This document shows, piece by piece, positions 10,562 through 21,137 of a stretch of DNA of 64,000 bases. The notes under the pieces were generated by a model that was given only the letters and a program-made list of their open reading frames with translations, was not told the DNA's origin and did no database searches. The position numbers and the translations under genes were made by a program. This DNA comes from Glaciecola sp. (GTDB lineage Bacteria > Pseudomonadota > Gammaproteobacteria > Enterobacterales > Alteromonadaceae). Numbering within the stretch: position 1 is the first letter of the stretch; the number at the start of each line of letters is the position of its first letter. The DNA is taken from the NCBI GenBank assembly GCA_018623155.1, contig JAAZVZ010000002.1, positions 62,001-126,000 on the forward strand, read 5' to 3'.

Positions 10562-12463
10562 ATGGCTGAACGGCGTCAAGCAATCCGTGATTACACTGCC
10601 GAAGATAAATTATTTTTTCGACGTGCATTCATTGCGGTGTGTTTAGTTTTTGTTGTTTTTTTAGTTCTTCTGATCAACATGTATCAATTACAAGTGGTCT
10701 CCTTTACTGACTATCAAACACGTGCCGATGGCAATCGCATCAAAGTCGTCCCTATCGCGCCGAATCGCGGATTGATTTTTGATCGCAACGGTATTTTATT
10801 AGCCGAGAACCGTCCATCATTTAGTTTGCGCATTGTCAAAGAACAAATCCATGATATCGACCAAACGGTTGCCGAGCTCTCTAAACTACTTGTCATTAAT
10901 GACGAACAATTAGAAGACATTCGTGACAGCATCAAAAACGCTCGTCGTTTTCAACCTGTGACTATTTTAGATAATCTTAACGAACAACAGGTTGCTAAGT
11001 TTTCCGCTCAACAGCATCGTTTTTCTGGCATGTTTGTTGAAGCAGGGTTGACCAGATACTACCCATATGCCGATGCTTTGACTCACGTACTTGGCTATAT
11101 TGCCAAAATCAACACCCAAAATTTGGAAAATATCGCATTAAAAGGGCAATCTTCAAACTACGCTGCCACCCGCTTCATTGGGAAACAAGGTATTGAGCGC
11201 TACTATGAAGAGCGGCTACATGGTAGTGTGGGATACAAACAAGTGGAAGTGGATAACAAGGGTCGAGAACTACGTGTTCTATCTATTGAAGAACCTACTC
11301 CAGGTGAAGATTTAGTCTTAAACATCGATATTCAACTTCAACTGTTCATCCAAAGTATTATGCTTGATAAAAGAGGGTCAGTCGTTGTTTCAGACCCTAA
11401 TTCGGGACAAGTACTAGCGATGTACTCGAACCCAAGTTATGACCCCAATTTATTTGTTCGTGGAATCAGCCAAAAAGAATACGACAAACTCATCCAAAAT
11501 TCGGATCGTCCATTATTAAACCGAGCCGTACAAGGACAATACCCTCCCGCATCCTTAATTAAACCTCATCTTGCTTTACTTGGACTTGAATACGGGGTGA
11601 TATCAGAAAATACCAAGATTCACGACCCAGGTTTTTTTCAATTACCCGATGTTTCACATCGCTGGCGAGACTGGAAAAAAACAGGGCATGGCCATGTTGA
11701 TGTCAAATATTCAGTTGAAGTATCTTGTGACACGTTTTTTTATGACCTGGCTTACAAGTTAGGTATCGATACGATTCACGACTACATGACTCAATTTGGT
11801 TTTGGTTTATATACCGAAGTCGATTTGGTCGAAGAAACAGATGGTAATATGCCATCTAGAGGTTGGAAACAAGCTCGTTTCAACCAGCCTTGGTACATTG
11901 GGGACACCATTTCGGTGGGTATCGGTCAAGGTTACTGGACAGCCACTCCAATTCAGCTTCTCAATTCATTAAACACGTTACTCAATGATGGTGTACGCTA
12001 CATTCCTCAAATCCTACGTGGCTCACTTGAGCAAGAATCATTGGTCGAACAAGGTACAAAAGAATTCCCTCCCATTAAAATGTTGAATAAGAGACATTGG
12101 GAACATGTTCGTGCATCAATGCGTGATACTGTCAAACTAGTTCACGGCACCGCTCATAGCGCGTATCGTGACACTGAGTATTCATCTGGCGGCAAAACAG
12201 GGACTGCACAATTATTCACTGTTGGGCAGGATGAAGACGTCGACGATATAGAAATAGCCGAATATTTAAAAGACAACGCAATGTATTTCGGTTATGCCCC
12301 TGTTGATGCACCTCAGATTAGTGTAATGGTCGCTTTAGAAAATGCCGGTGGTGGTGGTTCTAATGCAGCGCCCGTCGCGAGACAAGTGATGGATTATTAC
12401 CTCGTCGACAGGGTAGCCCCAACTACATTATTCTCGCAACTCGAGGTAATAAAAAGTGACTAA
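10562..12463 (+). CDS. mrdA: Penicillin-binding protein 2 (elongasome transpeptidase)
   Basis: Class B PBP that crosslinks peptidoglycan during lateral wall growth, working with RodA and MreB. The protein is 633 residues. One membrane anchor lies at about residues 20-40 and a pedestal domain follows. The transpeptidase motifs are SLIK (catalytic Ser331), SCD (388-390) and KTG (545-547). The last 8 bases overlap rodA, and coupling ensures joint synthesis of the PBP2-RodA pair. Beta-lactams that target PBP2 would act here by family knowledge. Confidence 0.96.
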   Translation: MAERRQAIRDYTAEDKLFFRRAFIAVCLVFVVFLVLLINMYQLQVVSFTDYQTRADGNRIKVVPIAPNRGLIFDRNGILLAENRPSFSLRIVKEQIHDIDQTVAELSKLLVINDEQLEDIRDSIKNARRFQPVTILDNLNEQQVAKFSAQQHRFSGMFVEAGLTRYYPYADALTHVLGYIAKINTQNLENIALKGQSSNYAATRFIGKQGIERYYEERLHGSVGYKQVEVDNKGRELRVLSIEEPTPGEDLVLNIDIQLQLFIQSIMLDKRGSVVVSDPNSGQVLAMYSNPSYDPNLFVRGISQKEYDKLIQNSDRPLLNRAVQGQYPPASLIKPHLALLGLEYGVISENTKIHDPGFFQLPDVSHRWRDWKKTGHGHVDVKYSVEVSCDTFFYDLAYKLGIDTIHDYMTQFGFGLYTEVDLVEETDGNMPSRGWKQARFNQPWYIGDTISVGIGQGYWTATPIQLLNSLNTLLNDGVRYIPQILRGSLEQESLVEQGTKEFPPIKMLNKRHWEHVRASMRDTVKLVHGTAHSAYRDTEYSSGGKTGTAQLFTVGQDEDVDDIEIAEYLKDNAMYFGYAPVDAPQISVMVALENAGGGGSNAAPVARQVMDYYLVDRVAPTTLFSQLEVIKSD

Positions 12464-13568
12464 TTCAACCTCTTCCTTTTGGTCGCAATTATTTCAGCGT
12501 TTGCATATTGATCCATGGCTAATCTTAGGATTAATGGCCTTAATGGGCACTGGGTTAATCACGATTTACTCAGCCGGTGGTCAAGACATTGTCTTAATTC
12601 AGAAACAATTAACAAGACTGGGAATTGGCTTGGTCGTCATGCTTGTTTGCGCACAAATACCAATACACTTGTACCGGTCTATTGCGCCTATATTTTATAT
12701 GATTGGTGTCTTGCTCCTCATCGCCGTCCTATTTGTTGGCGTGGAAGGTAAAGGTGCCCAACGCTGGCTTGATTTGGGATTTATGCGCTTTCAACCATCG
12801 GAAATACTCAAATTATTTGTACCTATGGCGATTGCATGGTACCTCAGCCAAGAGCCCTTGCCCCCGAAACTCAAACATGTGTTGATTGGCTTTATACTTG
12901 TCATCATTCCAGCGCTATTGATTGCAAGACAACCCGACCTTGGCACGGCTTTACTTATTGCTAGTTCGGGGTTGTTTGCTTTATTTTTGGCAGGCTTAAG
13001 TTGGCGAATTATTACTATATCCGGCATCCTTGCAGTCAGCTTCATTCCGGTAATGTGGTTCTTTTTGATGAAAGCGTATCAAAAACAACGCGTGATCACG
13101 TTTTTAAATCCAGAAAGCGACCCATTAGGCGCAGGCTACCACATTATACAGAGTAAGATTGCCATTGGCTCAGGTGGCCTGTCCGGCAAAGGCTGGTTAA
13201 AAGGCTCACAGTCACAATTGGAGTTTTTGCCTGAACGACATACAGATTTTATCTTCTCTGTTTTCAGCGAAGAGTTTGGCTTGATCGGTGTTTTGCTGTT
13301 ACTCGCTTTGTATGGGTTTATCATAGTAAGAGGTTTGATAATTGCCGGCAGGAGCCAGTTTATATTTTGTAAACTGCTAGCGGGCAGTATCACCCTGACC
13401 TTTTTTGTTTATGTATTTGTCAATATTGGCATGGTCAGTGGATTGTTACCTGTCGTTGGAGTACCCCTTCCACTCGTGAGCTATGGTGGAACATCTATGG
13501 TGACCTTACTGGCAGGATTTGGCATTGTGATGGCCGTTGCCACCCAAAAGAAGGTTGTTTCTCGATGA
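12456..13568 (+). CDS. rodA: Rod shape-determining protein RodA (SEDS glycosyltransferase)
   Basis: Polytopic SEDS-family peptidoglycan polymerase partnered with PBP2 (also called MrdB). The protein is 370 residues with about ten hydrophobic helices. The conserved SEDS blocks are visible: [20 protein letters not shown] and [19 protein letters not shown]. The C-terminal [13 protein letters not shown] motif is also present. The start is GTG at 12456, inside the mrdA end. The stop overlaps the rlpA ATG in an ATGA junction. Confidence 0.96.
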   Translation: MTNSTSSFWSQLFQRLHIDPWLILGLMALMGTGLITIYSAGGQDIVLIQKQLTRLGIGLVVMLVCAQIPIHLYRSIAPIFYMIGVLLLIAVLFVGVEGKGAQRWLDLGFMRFQPSEILKLFVPMAIAWYLSQEPLPPKLKHVLIGFILVIIPALLIARQPDLGTALLIASSGLFALFLAGLSWRIITISGILAVSFIPVMWFFLMKAYQKQRVITFLNPESDPLGAGYHIIQSKIAIGSGGLSGKGWLKGSQSQLEFLPERHTDFIFSVFSEEFGLIGVLLLLALYGFIIVRGLIIAGRSQFIFCKLLAGSITLTFFVYVFVNIGMVSGLLPVVGVPLPLVSYGGTSMVTLLAGFGIVMAVATQKKVVSR

Positions 13569-14383
13569 AGTATTGGGTAGTACTATTTTTCATTCTGATA
13601 AGTGGTTGTACTCAGTCATATCGCTATGCACAGCGTGTCGATTCTGCACCCGCAGTCCTCATCCCAGATCATGAGCCATCAGTCATTATTCCTCGTTACG
13701 AACCATACCGCTTAGCAAATTTGCGCCCGTACAAAATTGCCGGCATTTCGTACCAACCATTATTAAGTGGGTATGGTTTTGTAGAAGAGGGTATTGCCTC
13801 TTGGTATGGACAAAAATTTCATGGCTATGCTACCGCCAATGGTGAAACATTTGATATGTATGAGTATACCGCTGCCCATACAACCTTACCTTTACCTTCT
13901 TATGCAAAAGTAACCAATTTAGATAATGGCAAATCACTCATCGTTCGCATCAATGACCGTGGTCCTTTTCACAATAACCGTGTGATTGATTTATCTTTTG
14001 CTGCGGCAAAAGAACTGGATTATTTAGACTCCGGAACGGCCAAGGTTCGTATCGAAGTAATTCATATAGACAAAAATAACATAGTCACGGTTGGCAAGAG
14101 CACTCCGGTCCCTCTCTCAAAATTTTTGCCCCCCTCTCCCCTCGAAGAACCTGAAAAACATGAGCAGTACTTTGTGCAAGTTATCGCTGCCACAAATAGA
14201 GATAATATCCAGTTGATTGGTGGTGCTTTGCAACAAATTTATCAAACAAATTTTAAGATCGTCTCCCGTAATAATCTATATCGCTTAAAGCTTGGTCCTT
14301 TTGATGATTATTTGAGCGCCTCCAACGTCCTAAAGGCTTTACAAAATAGTGACTATCCTGAAGCATTTATCGTTTTCGAATAA
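13565..14383 (+). CDS. rlpA: Septal/wall lipoprotein RlpA
   Basis: Outer-membrane lipoprotein of the RlpA family. In Pseudomonas this is a lytic transglycosylase acting on denuded glycan; in other species the activity is uncertain. The protein is 272 residues with a signal peptide and lipobox ISGC (Cys15). The double-psi beta-barrel starts at about residue 75 (GIASWYG) and contains [11 protein letters not shown]-terminal SPOR-type domain begins around residue 192 ([10 protein letters not shown]). It is coupled to rodA by a 4-base overlap. dacA follows after 87 bases. Confidence 0.92.
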   Translation: MKYWVVLFFILISGCTQSYRYAQRVDSAPAVLIPDHEPSVIIPRYEPYRLANLRPYKIAGISYQPLLSGYGFVEEGIASWYGQKFHGYATANGETFDMYEYTAAHTTLPLPSYAKVTNLDNGKSLIVRINDRGPFHNNRVIDLSFAAAKELDYLDSGTAKVRIEVIHIDKNNIVTVGKSTPVPLSKFLPPSPLEEPEKHEQYFVQVIAATNRDNIQLIGGALQQIYQTNFKIVSRNNLYRLKLGPFDDYLSASNVLKALQNSDYPEAFIVFE

Positions 14384-14470
14384 GTGAGCAACTTTTTTGT
14401 CCTTTTGAGGTCACATTGTCCATACAATCTTGTTACAATCTTTGCAGTTCACTTATAAATCGGTTTGTTT

Positions 14471-15628
14471 ATGTTTAAAGCAGTACTTCTCTCCCTTTTT
14501 TGTTGGTTCTTTGTTTCCTTCGCGCATGCTATTGTGGTGATTCCCCCGCCACCATCTGTTGCAGCTGAAGGCTTTTTGTTAATCGATGCCAAAACTGGTC
14601 ATGTTATTGCTGAACAAAATGCTGATGTTCAACTCGCGCCAGCTAGCTTGACCAAAATCATGACGATGTATGTTATCGGTCAAGAATTACAAGCCGGTAA
14701 TATTGCTCTAAATGATATGGTAAGTATCTCCGAAAACGCCTGGGCGAAAAACTTTCCAGATTCATCCAAGATGTTCATTGAAGTCGGAACAAAAGTCAGC
14801 GTTGCTGATTTAATGAAAGGTATTGTGATCCAATCAGGTAATGATGCTTGTGTCGCAATGGCTGAACATATTGCTGGAAGTCATGATGCATTTGTAAGTA
14901 TGATGAATGCTTATGCAGCTAAATTGGGCATGTCGAGCACTAACTTTATGAATGCTCATGGTTTACATGATCCTGAGCATTTCACAACGCCTCGTGATAT
15001 GGCTCTTTTGTCGCAGGCTTTAATCAACGATAACCCTGAAGAATACCAGCTATACAGCCAAAAAGAATTTGAATATAACAATATTAAACAATTTAACCGC
15101 AATAGTTTATTATGGGATAAAGCACTCAACGTCGATGGCATTAAAACTGGCCACACCTCTGATGCTGGATACTCGCTGATTACTTCTGCAACCCAGGGTG
15201 ACATGAGACTGATTTCTGTTGTAATGGGAACAGAATCAGAGCGTGCTCGCAAAACTGAAAACAAAAAACTCCTTCGTTATGGATTTCGTTTCTTTGAAAC
15301 CATTGAGCCTTACCAAGCTGGTGAAAGCTTCGTTGCCCATCGTATTTACATGGGTAACCGAGATACGGTTGATTTGGGCATTAATCAAGACGTCTCTATT
15401 ACGATCCCTAGAGGACAAGCACAGAATTTAACGGCAAACTTTATCCTTGACCGAAAACTTGAGGCTCCTCTTTCTGCAGGTGAGACAGTTGGCAAATTGG
15501 TTTTACAAATCGAAGATGATGTCATTGCTCAATATCCACTGGTCTCTTTACAAAGTGTAGAAGAAGGCGGCTTTTTCTCTAAAGCAGCTGATTTTATTAA
15601 ACTCAAACTCAGCGGTGACGAACAATAA
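14471..15628 (+). CDS. dacA: D-alanyl-D-alanine carboxypeptidase (PBP5/6 type)
   Basis: Periplasmic, membrane-tethered enzyme that trims the terminal D-Ala of peptidoglycan stem peptides. The protein is 385 residues from the ATG at 14471; a TTG two codons earlier is less likely. A signal peptide ends near AHA (18-20). Motifs are SLTK (Ser59, Lys62), SGN (122-124) and KTG (225-227). The C-terminal beta domain and amphipathic anchor end the protein. It is separated from rlpA by 87 bases that may hold its own promoter and is followed by a strong terminator. Confidence 0.96.
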   Translation: MFKAVLLSLFCWFFVSFAHAIVVIPPPPSVAAEGFLLIDAKTGHVIAEQNADVQLAPASLTKIMTMYVIGQELQAGNIALNDMVSISENAWAKNFPDSSKMFIEVGTKVSVADLMKGIVIQSGNDACVAMAEHIAGSHDAFVSMMNAYAAKLGMSSTNFMNAHGLHDPEHFTTPRDMALLSQALINDNPEEYQLYSQKEFEYNNIKQFNRNSLLWDKALNVDGIKTGHTSDAGYSLITSATQGDMRLISVVMGTESERARKTENKKLLRYGFRFFETIEPYQAGESFVAHRIYMGNRDTVDLGINQDVSITIPRGQAQNLTANFILDRKLEAPLSAGETVGKLVLQIEDDVIAQYPLVSLQSVEEGGFFSKAADFIKLKLSGDEQ

Positions 15629-15649
15629 TCTCTGAGGTGATGTATTCAT

Positions 15650-15681
15650 AACGGTCTGAGTGTATAATCAGGCCGTTTTTT
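15650..15681 (+). terminator. Intrinsic terminator after dacA
   Basis: AACGGTCTGA pairs with TCAGGCCGTT (10 bp, one G-U) around an 8-base loop and is followed by a T run. It lies 21 bases after the dacA stop and before ybeD. Confidence 0.85.
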
Positions 15682-15699
15682 ATATCTAAAGGTGATGAT

Positions 15700-15963
15700 G
15701 TGGATACCCGATTTGACGAGCTTCTTGAGTTTCCTTGCTATCAAACATTTAAAGTACTTGGTTTGGCCGTGCCAGATTTCCCTGATCAGGTGATCAGTCG
15801 CCTACAGCAACTCGCTCCAGGCGATTATAATCCAGCCATAAAACCTAGTTCTAAAGGTAACTATCACGCACTATCGCTCAGCGTGAAAGTGACTTCCAAA
15901 GCACATATGGAGTCTATTTATACTGAACTCTCTGCATTGGACGTGGTTCGCGTTGTAATATAA
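15700..15963 (+). CDS. ybeD: YbeD/DUF493 family protein
   Basis: Small ACT-like-fold protein of unknown biochemical role. The 87 residues equal E. coli YbeD in length. Conserved segments include DELLEFPC near the N-terminus, LAPGDYNPAIKPSSKGNYH in the middle and LDVVRVVI at the end. The start is GTG at 15700, the only suitable in-frame codon, with a purine-rich AAAGGTGATGA sequence just upstream. It lies immediately before lipB, the usual dacA-ybeD-lipB-lipA order, so a link to lipoylation is often suspected but is not shown here. Confidence 0.92.
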   Translation: MDTRFDELLEFPCYQTFKVLGLAVPDFPDQVISRLQQLAPGDYNPAIKPSSKGNYHALSLSVKVTSKAHMESIYTELSALDVVRVVI

Positions 15964-15975
15964 GCGTAGCTCTCT

Positions 15976-16620
15976 ATGGATACCATTATTGTTCGCCAAT
16001 TAGGGCGCTGTGAATACGCTCCAATCTGGCAAAAAATGCAAGATTTTACTGATCGACGAGATGAGCAGACTTCCGACGAAATTTGGTTAGTCGAGCATGA
16101 TGCCGTATTCACTCAGGGACAAGCCGGAAAAGCTGAGCACATTCTCAATGTGTCCGATATTCCTATTGTGAAAGTGGATCGCGGTGGGCAAGTAACCTAT
16201 CATGGGCCAGGGCAACAAGTGATGTACGTCCTACTCAATATCAAACGGCGTAAGCTTGGGGTGCGCCAACTCGTGACGGCTCTTGAAGAGACAATCGTGG
16301 CGCATTTAGCTCAAGCGGGTATTGAGAGCTATCCCAAAAAGGACGCCCCAGGTGTCTATGTCAATGAAGCCAAGATTTGTTCAATCGGCTTGCGTATTCG
16401 CAAAGGCTGTTCTTTTCATGGATTAGCTCTGAATGTGAATATGGACCTAAGCCCTTTCCAACTGATCAATCCCTGTGGTTATGCTGGTTTACAAATGATT
16501 GACGCACATCGTCTGGGCGATGAACGTCCACTAGAACAAGTGGGAGTATCTGTAGTAAAATGTTTTAAGGCGTTAATTGGAGCGCCTACACTAGATTTTA
16601 GAGAAGGTTTTGATGAGTAA
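15976..16620 (+). CDS. lipB: Octanoyltransferase LipB
   Basis: Transfers octanoate from acyl carrier protein to the lipoyl domains of 2-oxoacid dehydrogenases and GcvH. The protein is 214 residues. Conserved blocks are [14 protein letters not shown], the catalytic lysine region [16 protein letters not shown] and the acyl-cysteine region [10 protein letters not shown]. It overlaps lipA by 8 bases and follows ybeD after 12, so these three genes form one unit. Confidence 0.96.
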   Translation: MDTIIVRQLGRCEYAPIWQKMQDFTDRRDEQTSDEIWLVEHDAVFTQGQAGKAEHILNVSDIPIVKVDRGGQVTYHGPGQQVMYVLLNIKRRKLGVRQLVTALEETIVAHLAQAGIESYPKKDAPGVYVNEAKICSIGLRIRKGCSFHGLALNVNMDLSPFQLINPCGYAGLQMIDAHRLGDERPLEQVGVSVVKCFKALIGAPTLDFREGFDE

Positions 16621-17596
16621 CTCACGGACACAAGCAGGCGTCAAACTGCGCGATGATGAGAAAGTAAAATATATTCCGGTGACAATCGTCCCCACTGAAA
16701 AAGAAGAGATGCTTCGTAAACCAGAGTGGATCAAGATCAAACTTCCACGCACAACGGATCGCATCGACAACATCAAAAAAGTCCTGCGTGAAAACAATCT
16801 TCATTCTGTCTGTGAAGAAGCAAGCTGCCCGAATTTGGCCGAGTGTTTCAATCACGGTACCGCTACGTTTATGATTTTGGGGGATATTTGCACTCGTCGT
16901 TGTCCATTTTGTGATGTGGCACATGGAAAGCCCTTACCGCCAAGTGCTGAAGAACCCGAAAAGCTGGCCAAGACGATTGCTCAAATGGATCTAAAATACG
17001 TCGTCATTACGTCAGTTGACCGTGACGATTTACGCGATGGTGGCGCTCAGCATTTTGTTGATTGTATCAATGCCATTCGCGAGCATAGCCCGAATACCAA
17101 AATTGAAGTGCTAGTGCCTGATTTTCGGGGTCGGATGGATACGGCATTAGAAATCCTAAAAAACGGCGTACCAGACGTTTTCAACCATAACTTAGAAACC
17201 ATCCCTGATCTATATCGCGAGTGTCGCCCCGGCGCAAATTACAAATGGTCACTAGAGTTATTACGCAAATTCAAAGCGCAACACCCTGACATTCCGACTA
17301 AATCAGGACTGATGATGGGGATGGGTGAAACCAACGAACAAATTCAACAAGTCTTAGACGATTTACGTGAACACAACGTTGATATGTTAACTCTTGGGCA
17401 ATACTTACAGCCTTCGCGCCATCACTATCCAGTGAAACGGTATGTGACGCCGGCTGAGTTTGATGAATTAGGTGAATACGCCAAATCCATTGGCTTTACA
17501 CACGCAGCGTGTGGGCCAATGGTGCGCTCCAGTTACCACGCTGATAAACAAGCTGCGGGCGAAGATATTGTAGGACAGTTCACCCCAAGTAAATAA
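16613..17596 (+). CDS. lipA: Lipoyl synthase LipA
   Basis: Radical-SAM enzyme that inserts two sulfurs into octanoyl groups to make lipoate. The protein is 327 residues from the ATG at 16613. The auxiliary [4Fe-4S] cluster cysteines are C67, C72 and C78. The radical-SAM CX3CX2C motif is C93, C97 and C100 (CTRRCPFC). The C-terminal VRSSYHAD supplies the serine ligand of the auxiliary cluster. It overlaps lipB, and a terminator follows. Confidence 0.97.
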   Translation: MSNSRTQAGVKLRDDEKVKYIPVTIVPTEKEEMLRKPEWIKIKLPRTTDRIDNIKKVLRENNLHSVCEEASCPNLAECFNHGTATFMILGDICTRRCPFCDVAHGKPLPPSAEEPEKLAKTIAQMDLKYVVITSVDRDDLRDGGAQHFVDCINAIREHSPNTKIEVLVPDFRGRMDTALEILKNGVPDVFNHNLETIPDLYRECRPGANYKWSLELLRKFKAQHPDIPTKSGLMMGMGETNEQIQQVLDDLREHNVDMLTLGQYLQPSRHHYPVKRYVTPAEFDELGEYAKSIGFTHAACGPMVRSSYHADKQAAGEDIVGQFTPSK

Positions 17597-17621
17597 TATT
17601 GCCTCTAATGAGTCTTGACAA

Positions 17622-17651
17622 AAAAAGCATCCTCAAAGGATGTTTTTTTTT
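17622..17651 (+). terminator. Intrinsic terminator after lipA
   Basis: A stem GCATCC/GGATGT around TCAAA is flanked by an A run and a nine-base T run. It ends the ybeD-lipB-lipA unit. Confidence 0.85.
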
Positions 17652-17719
17652 GACCATAGCAAAACTTTTTATCTGAATGTATCATCAGAAAGAAACTTCA
17701 AACCAAGTATGTACACTAT

Positions 17720-18736
17720 ATGACAGTTAAAAAACGGATCTATATCGCCTATACAGGGGGTACTATTGGAATGAAGCCATCATCTCAGGGATATGTGCCA
17801 AGCGCTGGCTTTTTAGAACACAGTATTGGTAAGCTTTCAGAACTAACTCGTCCAGAAATGCCTGAATTTGTGCTTCATGAATATGATACCCTCTTGGACT
17901 CTTCCGACATGCAACCCAGTGACTGGCAACTGATTGCTAACGACATTGTAGCACGATATGAGGACTTTGATGGATTCATTATCTTACATGGTACAGACAC
18001 TATGGCGTATACTGCTTCGGCGTTGTCTTTTATGTTTGCCAATTTGGATAAACCTATCATTGTCACAGGCTCACAAATTCCTCTTGCACAACTGCGTTCA
18101 GATGGTCAAGAAAATTTGTTGAATGCCTTGTATCTCGCTGCACATCATCCGATTAACGAAGTATGTTTATATTTTAACAATCAACTACTGCGGGGAAATC
18201 GTACCCGTAAATTAGATGCAGATGGCTTTGCCGCATTTGGCTCCCCTAACTTTCCAACATTAATTGAAGCAGGCATTCACATCCAACGCAATGACTTTTC
18301 CCCTCCCCCGTGCCTAGGGACAATGCAGATGACTCAAATAACGGCACAACCCGTTGCATTATTATATTTGTATCCAGGGATCAGTGCGCAAATTTTGGAA
18401 AACCTCTTACGTCAGCCCGTCAAAGCGATTGTCTTGTTGAGTTATGGTGTTGGCAATGCGCCACAAAACAAAGCAATATTAGCCCTATTAGCAAATGCCA
18501 AGGACAACGGCATCATTGTGCTCAACTGCACACAATGCTTACACGGCAGCGTTAACATGGATGGCTATGCAAATGGAAGAATTTTGTCGGATGCTGGTGT
18601 GCTCAATGGCTACGATATGACACCGGAAGCGGCTCTGACAAAGCTTCATTACGTTTTATCAGTAACGGATGATTACCAAGAGCAAATCGCATTGCTTGGA
18701 CAAAATTTAAGAGGCGAAATGTCGCTCAACAACTAA
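17720..18736 (+). CDS. ansA: L-asparaginase I (cytoplasmic)
   Basis: Hydrolyses asparagine to aspartate and ammonia. The protein is 338 residues, the same as E. coli AnsA, and has no signal peptide, which fits the cytoplasmic type I enzyme. The first active-site threonine is in AYTGGTIG and the second motif is LHGTDTMAYTASALS. The QIPLAQLRSDGQENL segment is typical of type I enzymes. The stop overlaps the stop of the convergent yeaC gene. It is probably transcribed alone, since the lipA terminator precedes it. Confidence 0.95.
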   Translation: MTVKKRIYIAYTGGTIGMKPSSQGYVPSAGFLEHSIGKLSELTRPEMPEFVLHEYDTLLDSSDMQPSDWQLIANDIVARYEDFDGFIILHGTDTMAYTASALSFMFANLDKPIIVTGSQIPLAQLRSDGQENLLNALYLAAHHPINEVCLYFNNQLLRGNRTRKLDADGFAAFGSPNFPTLIEAGIHIQRNDFSPPPCLGTMQMTQITAQPVALLYLYPGISAQILENLLRQPVKAIVLLSYGVGNAPQNKAILALLANAKDNGIIVLNCTQCLHGSVNMDGYANGRILSDAGVLNGYDMTPEAALTKLHYVLSVTDDYQEQIALLGQNLRGEMSLNN

Positions 18737-19005
18737 AGTTTGGTGCGAAAAATTTCGCTTTCTTCCGACAGTTCTCGACGCAACTCAGACTTGCTCTTGT
18801 GCACCATTTCACCATTTTCACCAATGGTCATATGCTCATTGGTTTTGGCAATTTTGGCTTGATACAACATGACAGCCTGCAAAGCGTTGTCTTTTTGTTC
18901 ATCGGATAACGTTTCACCGTTTGCCCATTTACCTGTCTCAACCGCAGTTTGTAAGTTCGTAAAAATTTCAGGAGTCATTCCAGCAACCAGTTGTTCTATA
19001 TTCAT
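18733..19005 (-). CDS. yeaC: YeaC/DUF1315 family protein
   Basis: 90-residue protein of unknown function. It aligns throughout with E. coli YeaC, including MTPEIFTNLQTAVETGKW near the start and DEQKDNALQAVMLYQAK in the middle. In E. coli yeaC lies beside msrB, gapA and yeaD; all three recur in this window, 6-14 kb away. It ends in a 4-base overlap with the convergent ansA stop. It follows the zinc-ribbon membrane gene after 10 bases, so the two are probably cotranscribed. Confidence 0.9.
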   Translation of the reverse strand: MNIEQLVAGMTPEIFTNLQTAVETGKWANGETLSDEQKDNALQAVMLYQAKIAKTNEHMTIGENGEMVHKSKSELRRELSEESEIFRTKL

Positions 19006-19015
19006 AACAATTCTC

Positions 19016-19348
19016 CTAAAATTTAAATTTTTTGGCTTTTATAAAGGCGATGCGGGCACGATTAACAACGTACCATAAGAAACCAAGAAATAACATTAAC
19101 ATACCAATACTATGTTGCGTTCCTCCAACCTCAGGGGCTCCCCAATACAATAAGCCAAAGCCAGTAATAAACACTAACACAGCTACGAATGATTGGGTTT
19201 GTAAGCTTTGATGTTGGTCATAGCGCTTGCGTTTTTCTCTTTCCAAAATGGCATCTGCATCATCTGCGCCAACGGCAAATCCACAATGTGGACACGTATT
19301 AGCCTTATCGGAGATTTTCTTTTTGCACGCAGGGCAATCAATGAGCAT
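19016..19348 (-). CDS. Zinc-ribbon membrane protein (hypothetical)
   Basis: 110-residue protein of unknown function. An N-terminal zinc ribbon has C5/C8 and C19/C22 (CPACKKK, CPHCGF). A charged linker follows, then two hydrophobic segments at about residues 51-70 and 80-95 that look like a membrane hairpin, and a basic tail. The ribbon should face the cytoplasm. It lies upstream of yeaC on the same strand and downstream of the terminator at 19395-19428, so its promoter must lie in the short gap 19349-19394. Confidence 0.8.
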   Translation of the reverse strand: MLIDCPACKKKISDKANTCPHCGFAVGADDADAILEREKRKRYDQHQSLQTQSFVAVLVFITGFGLLYWGAPEVGGTQHSIGMLMLFLGFLWYVVNRARIAFIKAKKFKF

Positions 19349-19394
19349 ATGTTACCTTTACTGTAGTGAGATACGTTCATCAAAGATGAAAGCG

Positions 19395-19428
19395 AAAAAA
19401 AAGCTGATACCTATGATATCAGCTTTTT
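19395..19428 (-). terminator. Intrinsic terminator after the alanine/glycine symporter gene
   Basis: AGCTGATA and TATCAGCT form an 8-bp stem around a 7-base loop, extended by flanking A and T runs. Read on the minus strand, an eight-base T run follows, ending the symporter transcript. Confidence 0.85.
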
Positions 19429-19451
19429 GTGTATAATTTAATGCTACTCAC

Positions 19452-21116
19452 TTACTGGTCTTTAACTTTATCCCAGTATTGATTCATAGAATCTTTCATT
19501 TCTTTACGTAACATCAAGATGCCAAATAAGTTAGGCAAGGTCATCACCACAATTGCTACGGCTGAGAAGGTCCAAACCAAAGTAGTGTCTGAGAACGCTG
19601 CCATAAAGAAACCAGCAACGTAAACGACGCGATAAGGCATGATGGATTTAGGCCCAAATAAATACGTCATTGCACGATCTCCGTAATAAGACCATGCTAT
19701 CGCGGTCGAAAATGCAAATAACAGTAATCCAATCGAGACAATATATTGTCCAAAGTCACCAAAGAAACCACGTGAGAACGCAATCGTAGTCAAACGCGCA
19801 GAGTGCACAAGAGATTTGCCTGATACGACTAGGTTGTCTTTTTGTGGCTTACCCTCTTCCACAATAACCATACCTGTAAAGCTGTCTTCTTCAGACGCAA
19901 TGCTAAATACAACATCTTCAGCAACTGAACGAGAGTTTATGATAGTGAAATCAGAGTTAATCGCTTTGCCACTCACGACTTGTATGCGACCGTTGTATGG
20001 CGTAACCGCTTTATCGTCAATGTTGTTCAGGTATTTATAAAGAGATTCAACATCCGCTTGATTTTGGTCACTATACTGGCCAGAAACAATCAGCATATCG
20101 GCTTTGTCGAATACATTGTGGTGTTTTTCATTCCATACGCCTGACGATAAAATCACCAAACCTGTAATCGTACAAATAATAATGGTGTCGATAAATGGCT
20201 CCAGGATTGAGACCATACCTTCGGCTGCAGGATCTTTGGTTTTCGCTGCCGCATGTGCAATCGGCGCTGAACCTTGACCGGCTTCATTTGAGAACAAACC
20301 ACGGTTTACTCCACGGTTGAACGCATATGCCAAACTGGCACCTAAGAAGCCCCCTGCCGCAGCAGAACCAGTAAACGCATCGGCCCAGACTGAGGCAAAT
20401 GCCGGTCCTAAATTGCCCAAATTAGCAAAAATAACCGCAAGCGCACCAACAATATAAATTATCGCCATGATTGGAACAATTTTGGACGTCACTGCGGCGA
20501 TACGTTGAATGCCGCCTAAAATAACTAAGCCTAGTAATACCGCTAAAATGCCACCCATCAACATAGGATCGATACCAAAAGACTGCTCCATTGCACTCGC
20601 AATACCGTTAGATTGAGGTAAGTTACCAGTACCAAATGAACAGATAACAGTCGCCACCGCAAACGCAATCGCCATCCACTTCATGTTCAAGCCTTTGTCC
20701 ATAAAGTACATTGGACCACCGGCCATAGTGCCGTCTTCAGTTTTTTCGCGGTATTTGTGAGACAAGGTGACTTCGACAAACTTCGTTGTCATCCCTAAGA
20801 ATGCAGTGACCCACATCCAGAATAACGCTGCCGGACCACCCAAAAATATCGCAAAGGCAACACCTGAAATATTACCTGTGCCTACAGTACCTGATAATGC
20901 TGTAGTCAGTGATTTAAATGGCGTGGTATCACCTGGGTCATCATCGTGGGTATATTTACCAGATACGACTTTCCACCCGTGTTTAAAAAAACGGATCTGC
21001 GGAAATTTTAAGTAAATGGTAAAGAACAGGCCGGTTCCGAGTAAGACGTACGGAAACCAAAAGGCACTGCCCAAAAACCCATCTAACATGAGTAAAAAAT
21101 TATTGAGTGCTTCCAC
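19452..21116 (-). CDS. Alanine/glycine:cation symporter family protein (AGCS)
   Basis: Sodium-coupled amino acid importer of the AGCS family (AlsT/YaaJ/DagA type). The protein is 554 residues with about ten helices. Family blocks are visible: [16 protein letters not shown] (72-87), [13 protein letters not shown] (131-143) and [21 protein letters not shown] (271-291). The C-terminal [15 protein letters not shown] is also typical. An insertion of about 105 polar residues at 331-437 splits the membrane domain and makes this longer than the roughly 450-480 residues of AlsT or YaaJ. It probably forms an external soluble domain. The gene ends at its own terminator. The substrate (Ala or Gly) is inferred from the family. 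Confidence 0.92.
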   Translation of the reverse strand: MEALNNFLLMLDGFLGSAFWFPYVLLGTGLFFTIYLKFPQIRFFKHGWKVVSGKYTHDDDPGDTTPFKSLTTALSGTVGTGNISGVAFAIFLGGPAALFWMWVTAFLGMTTKFVEVTLSHKYREKTEDGTMAGGPMYFMDKGLNMKWMAIAFAVATVICSFGTGNLPQSNGIASAMEQSFGIDPMLMGGILAVLLGLVILGGIQRIAAVTSKIVPIMAIIYIVGALAVIFANLGNLGPAFASVWADAFTGSAAAGGFLGASLAYAFNRGVNRGLFSNEAGQGSAPIAHAAAKTKDPAAEGMVSILEPFIDTIIICTITGLVILSSGVWNEKHHNVFDKADMLIVSGQYSDQNQADVESLYKYLNNIDDKAVTPYNGRIQVVSGKAINSDFTIINSRSVAEDVVFSIASEEDSFTGMVIVEEGKPQKDNLVVSGKSLVHSARLTTIAFSRGFFGDFGQYIVSIGLLLFAFSTAIAWSYYGDRAMTYLFGPKSIMPYRVVYVAGFFMAAFSDTTLVWTFSAVAIVVMTLPNLFGILMLRKEMKDSMNQYWDKVKDQ

Positions 21117-21137
21117 TTGTTGCTCCTTTATAAAGGT

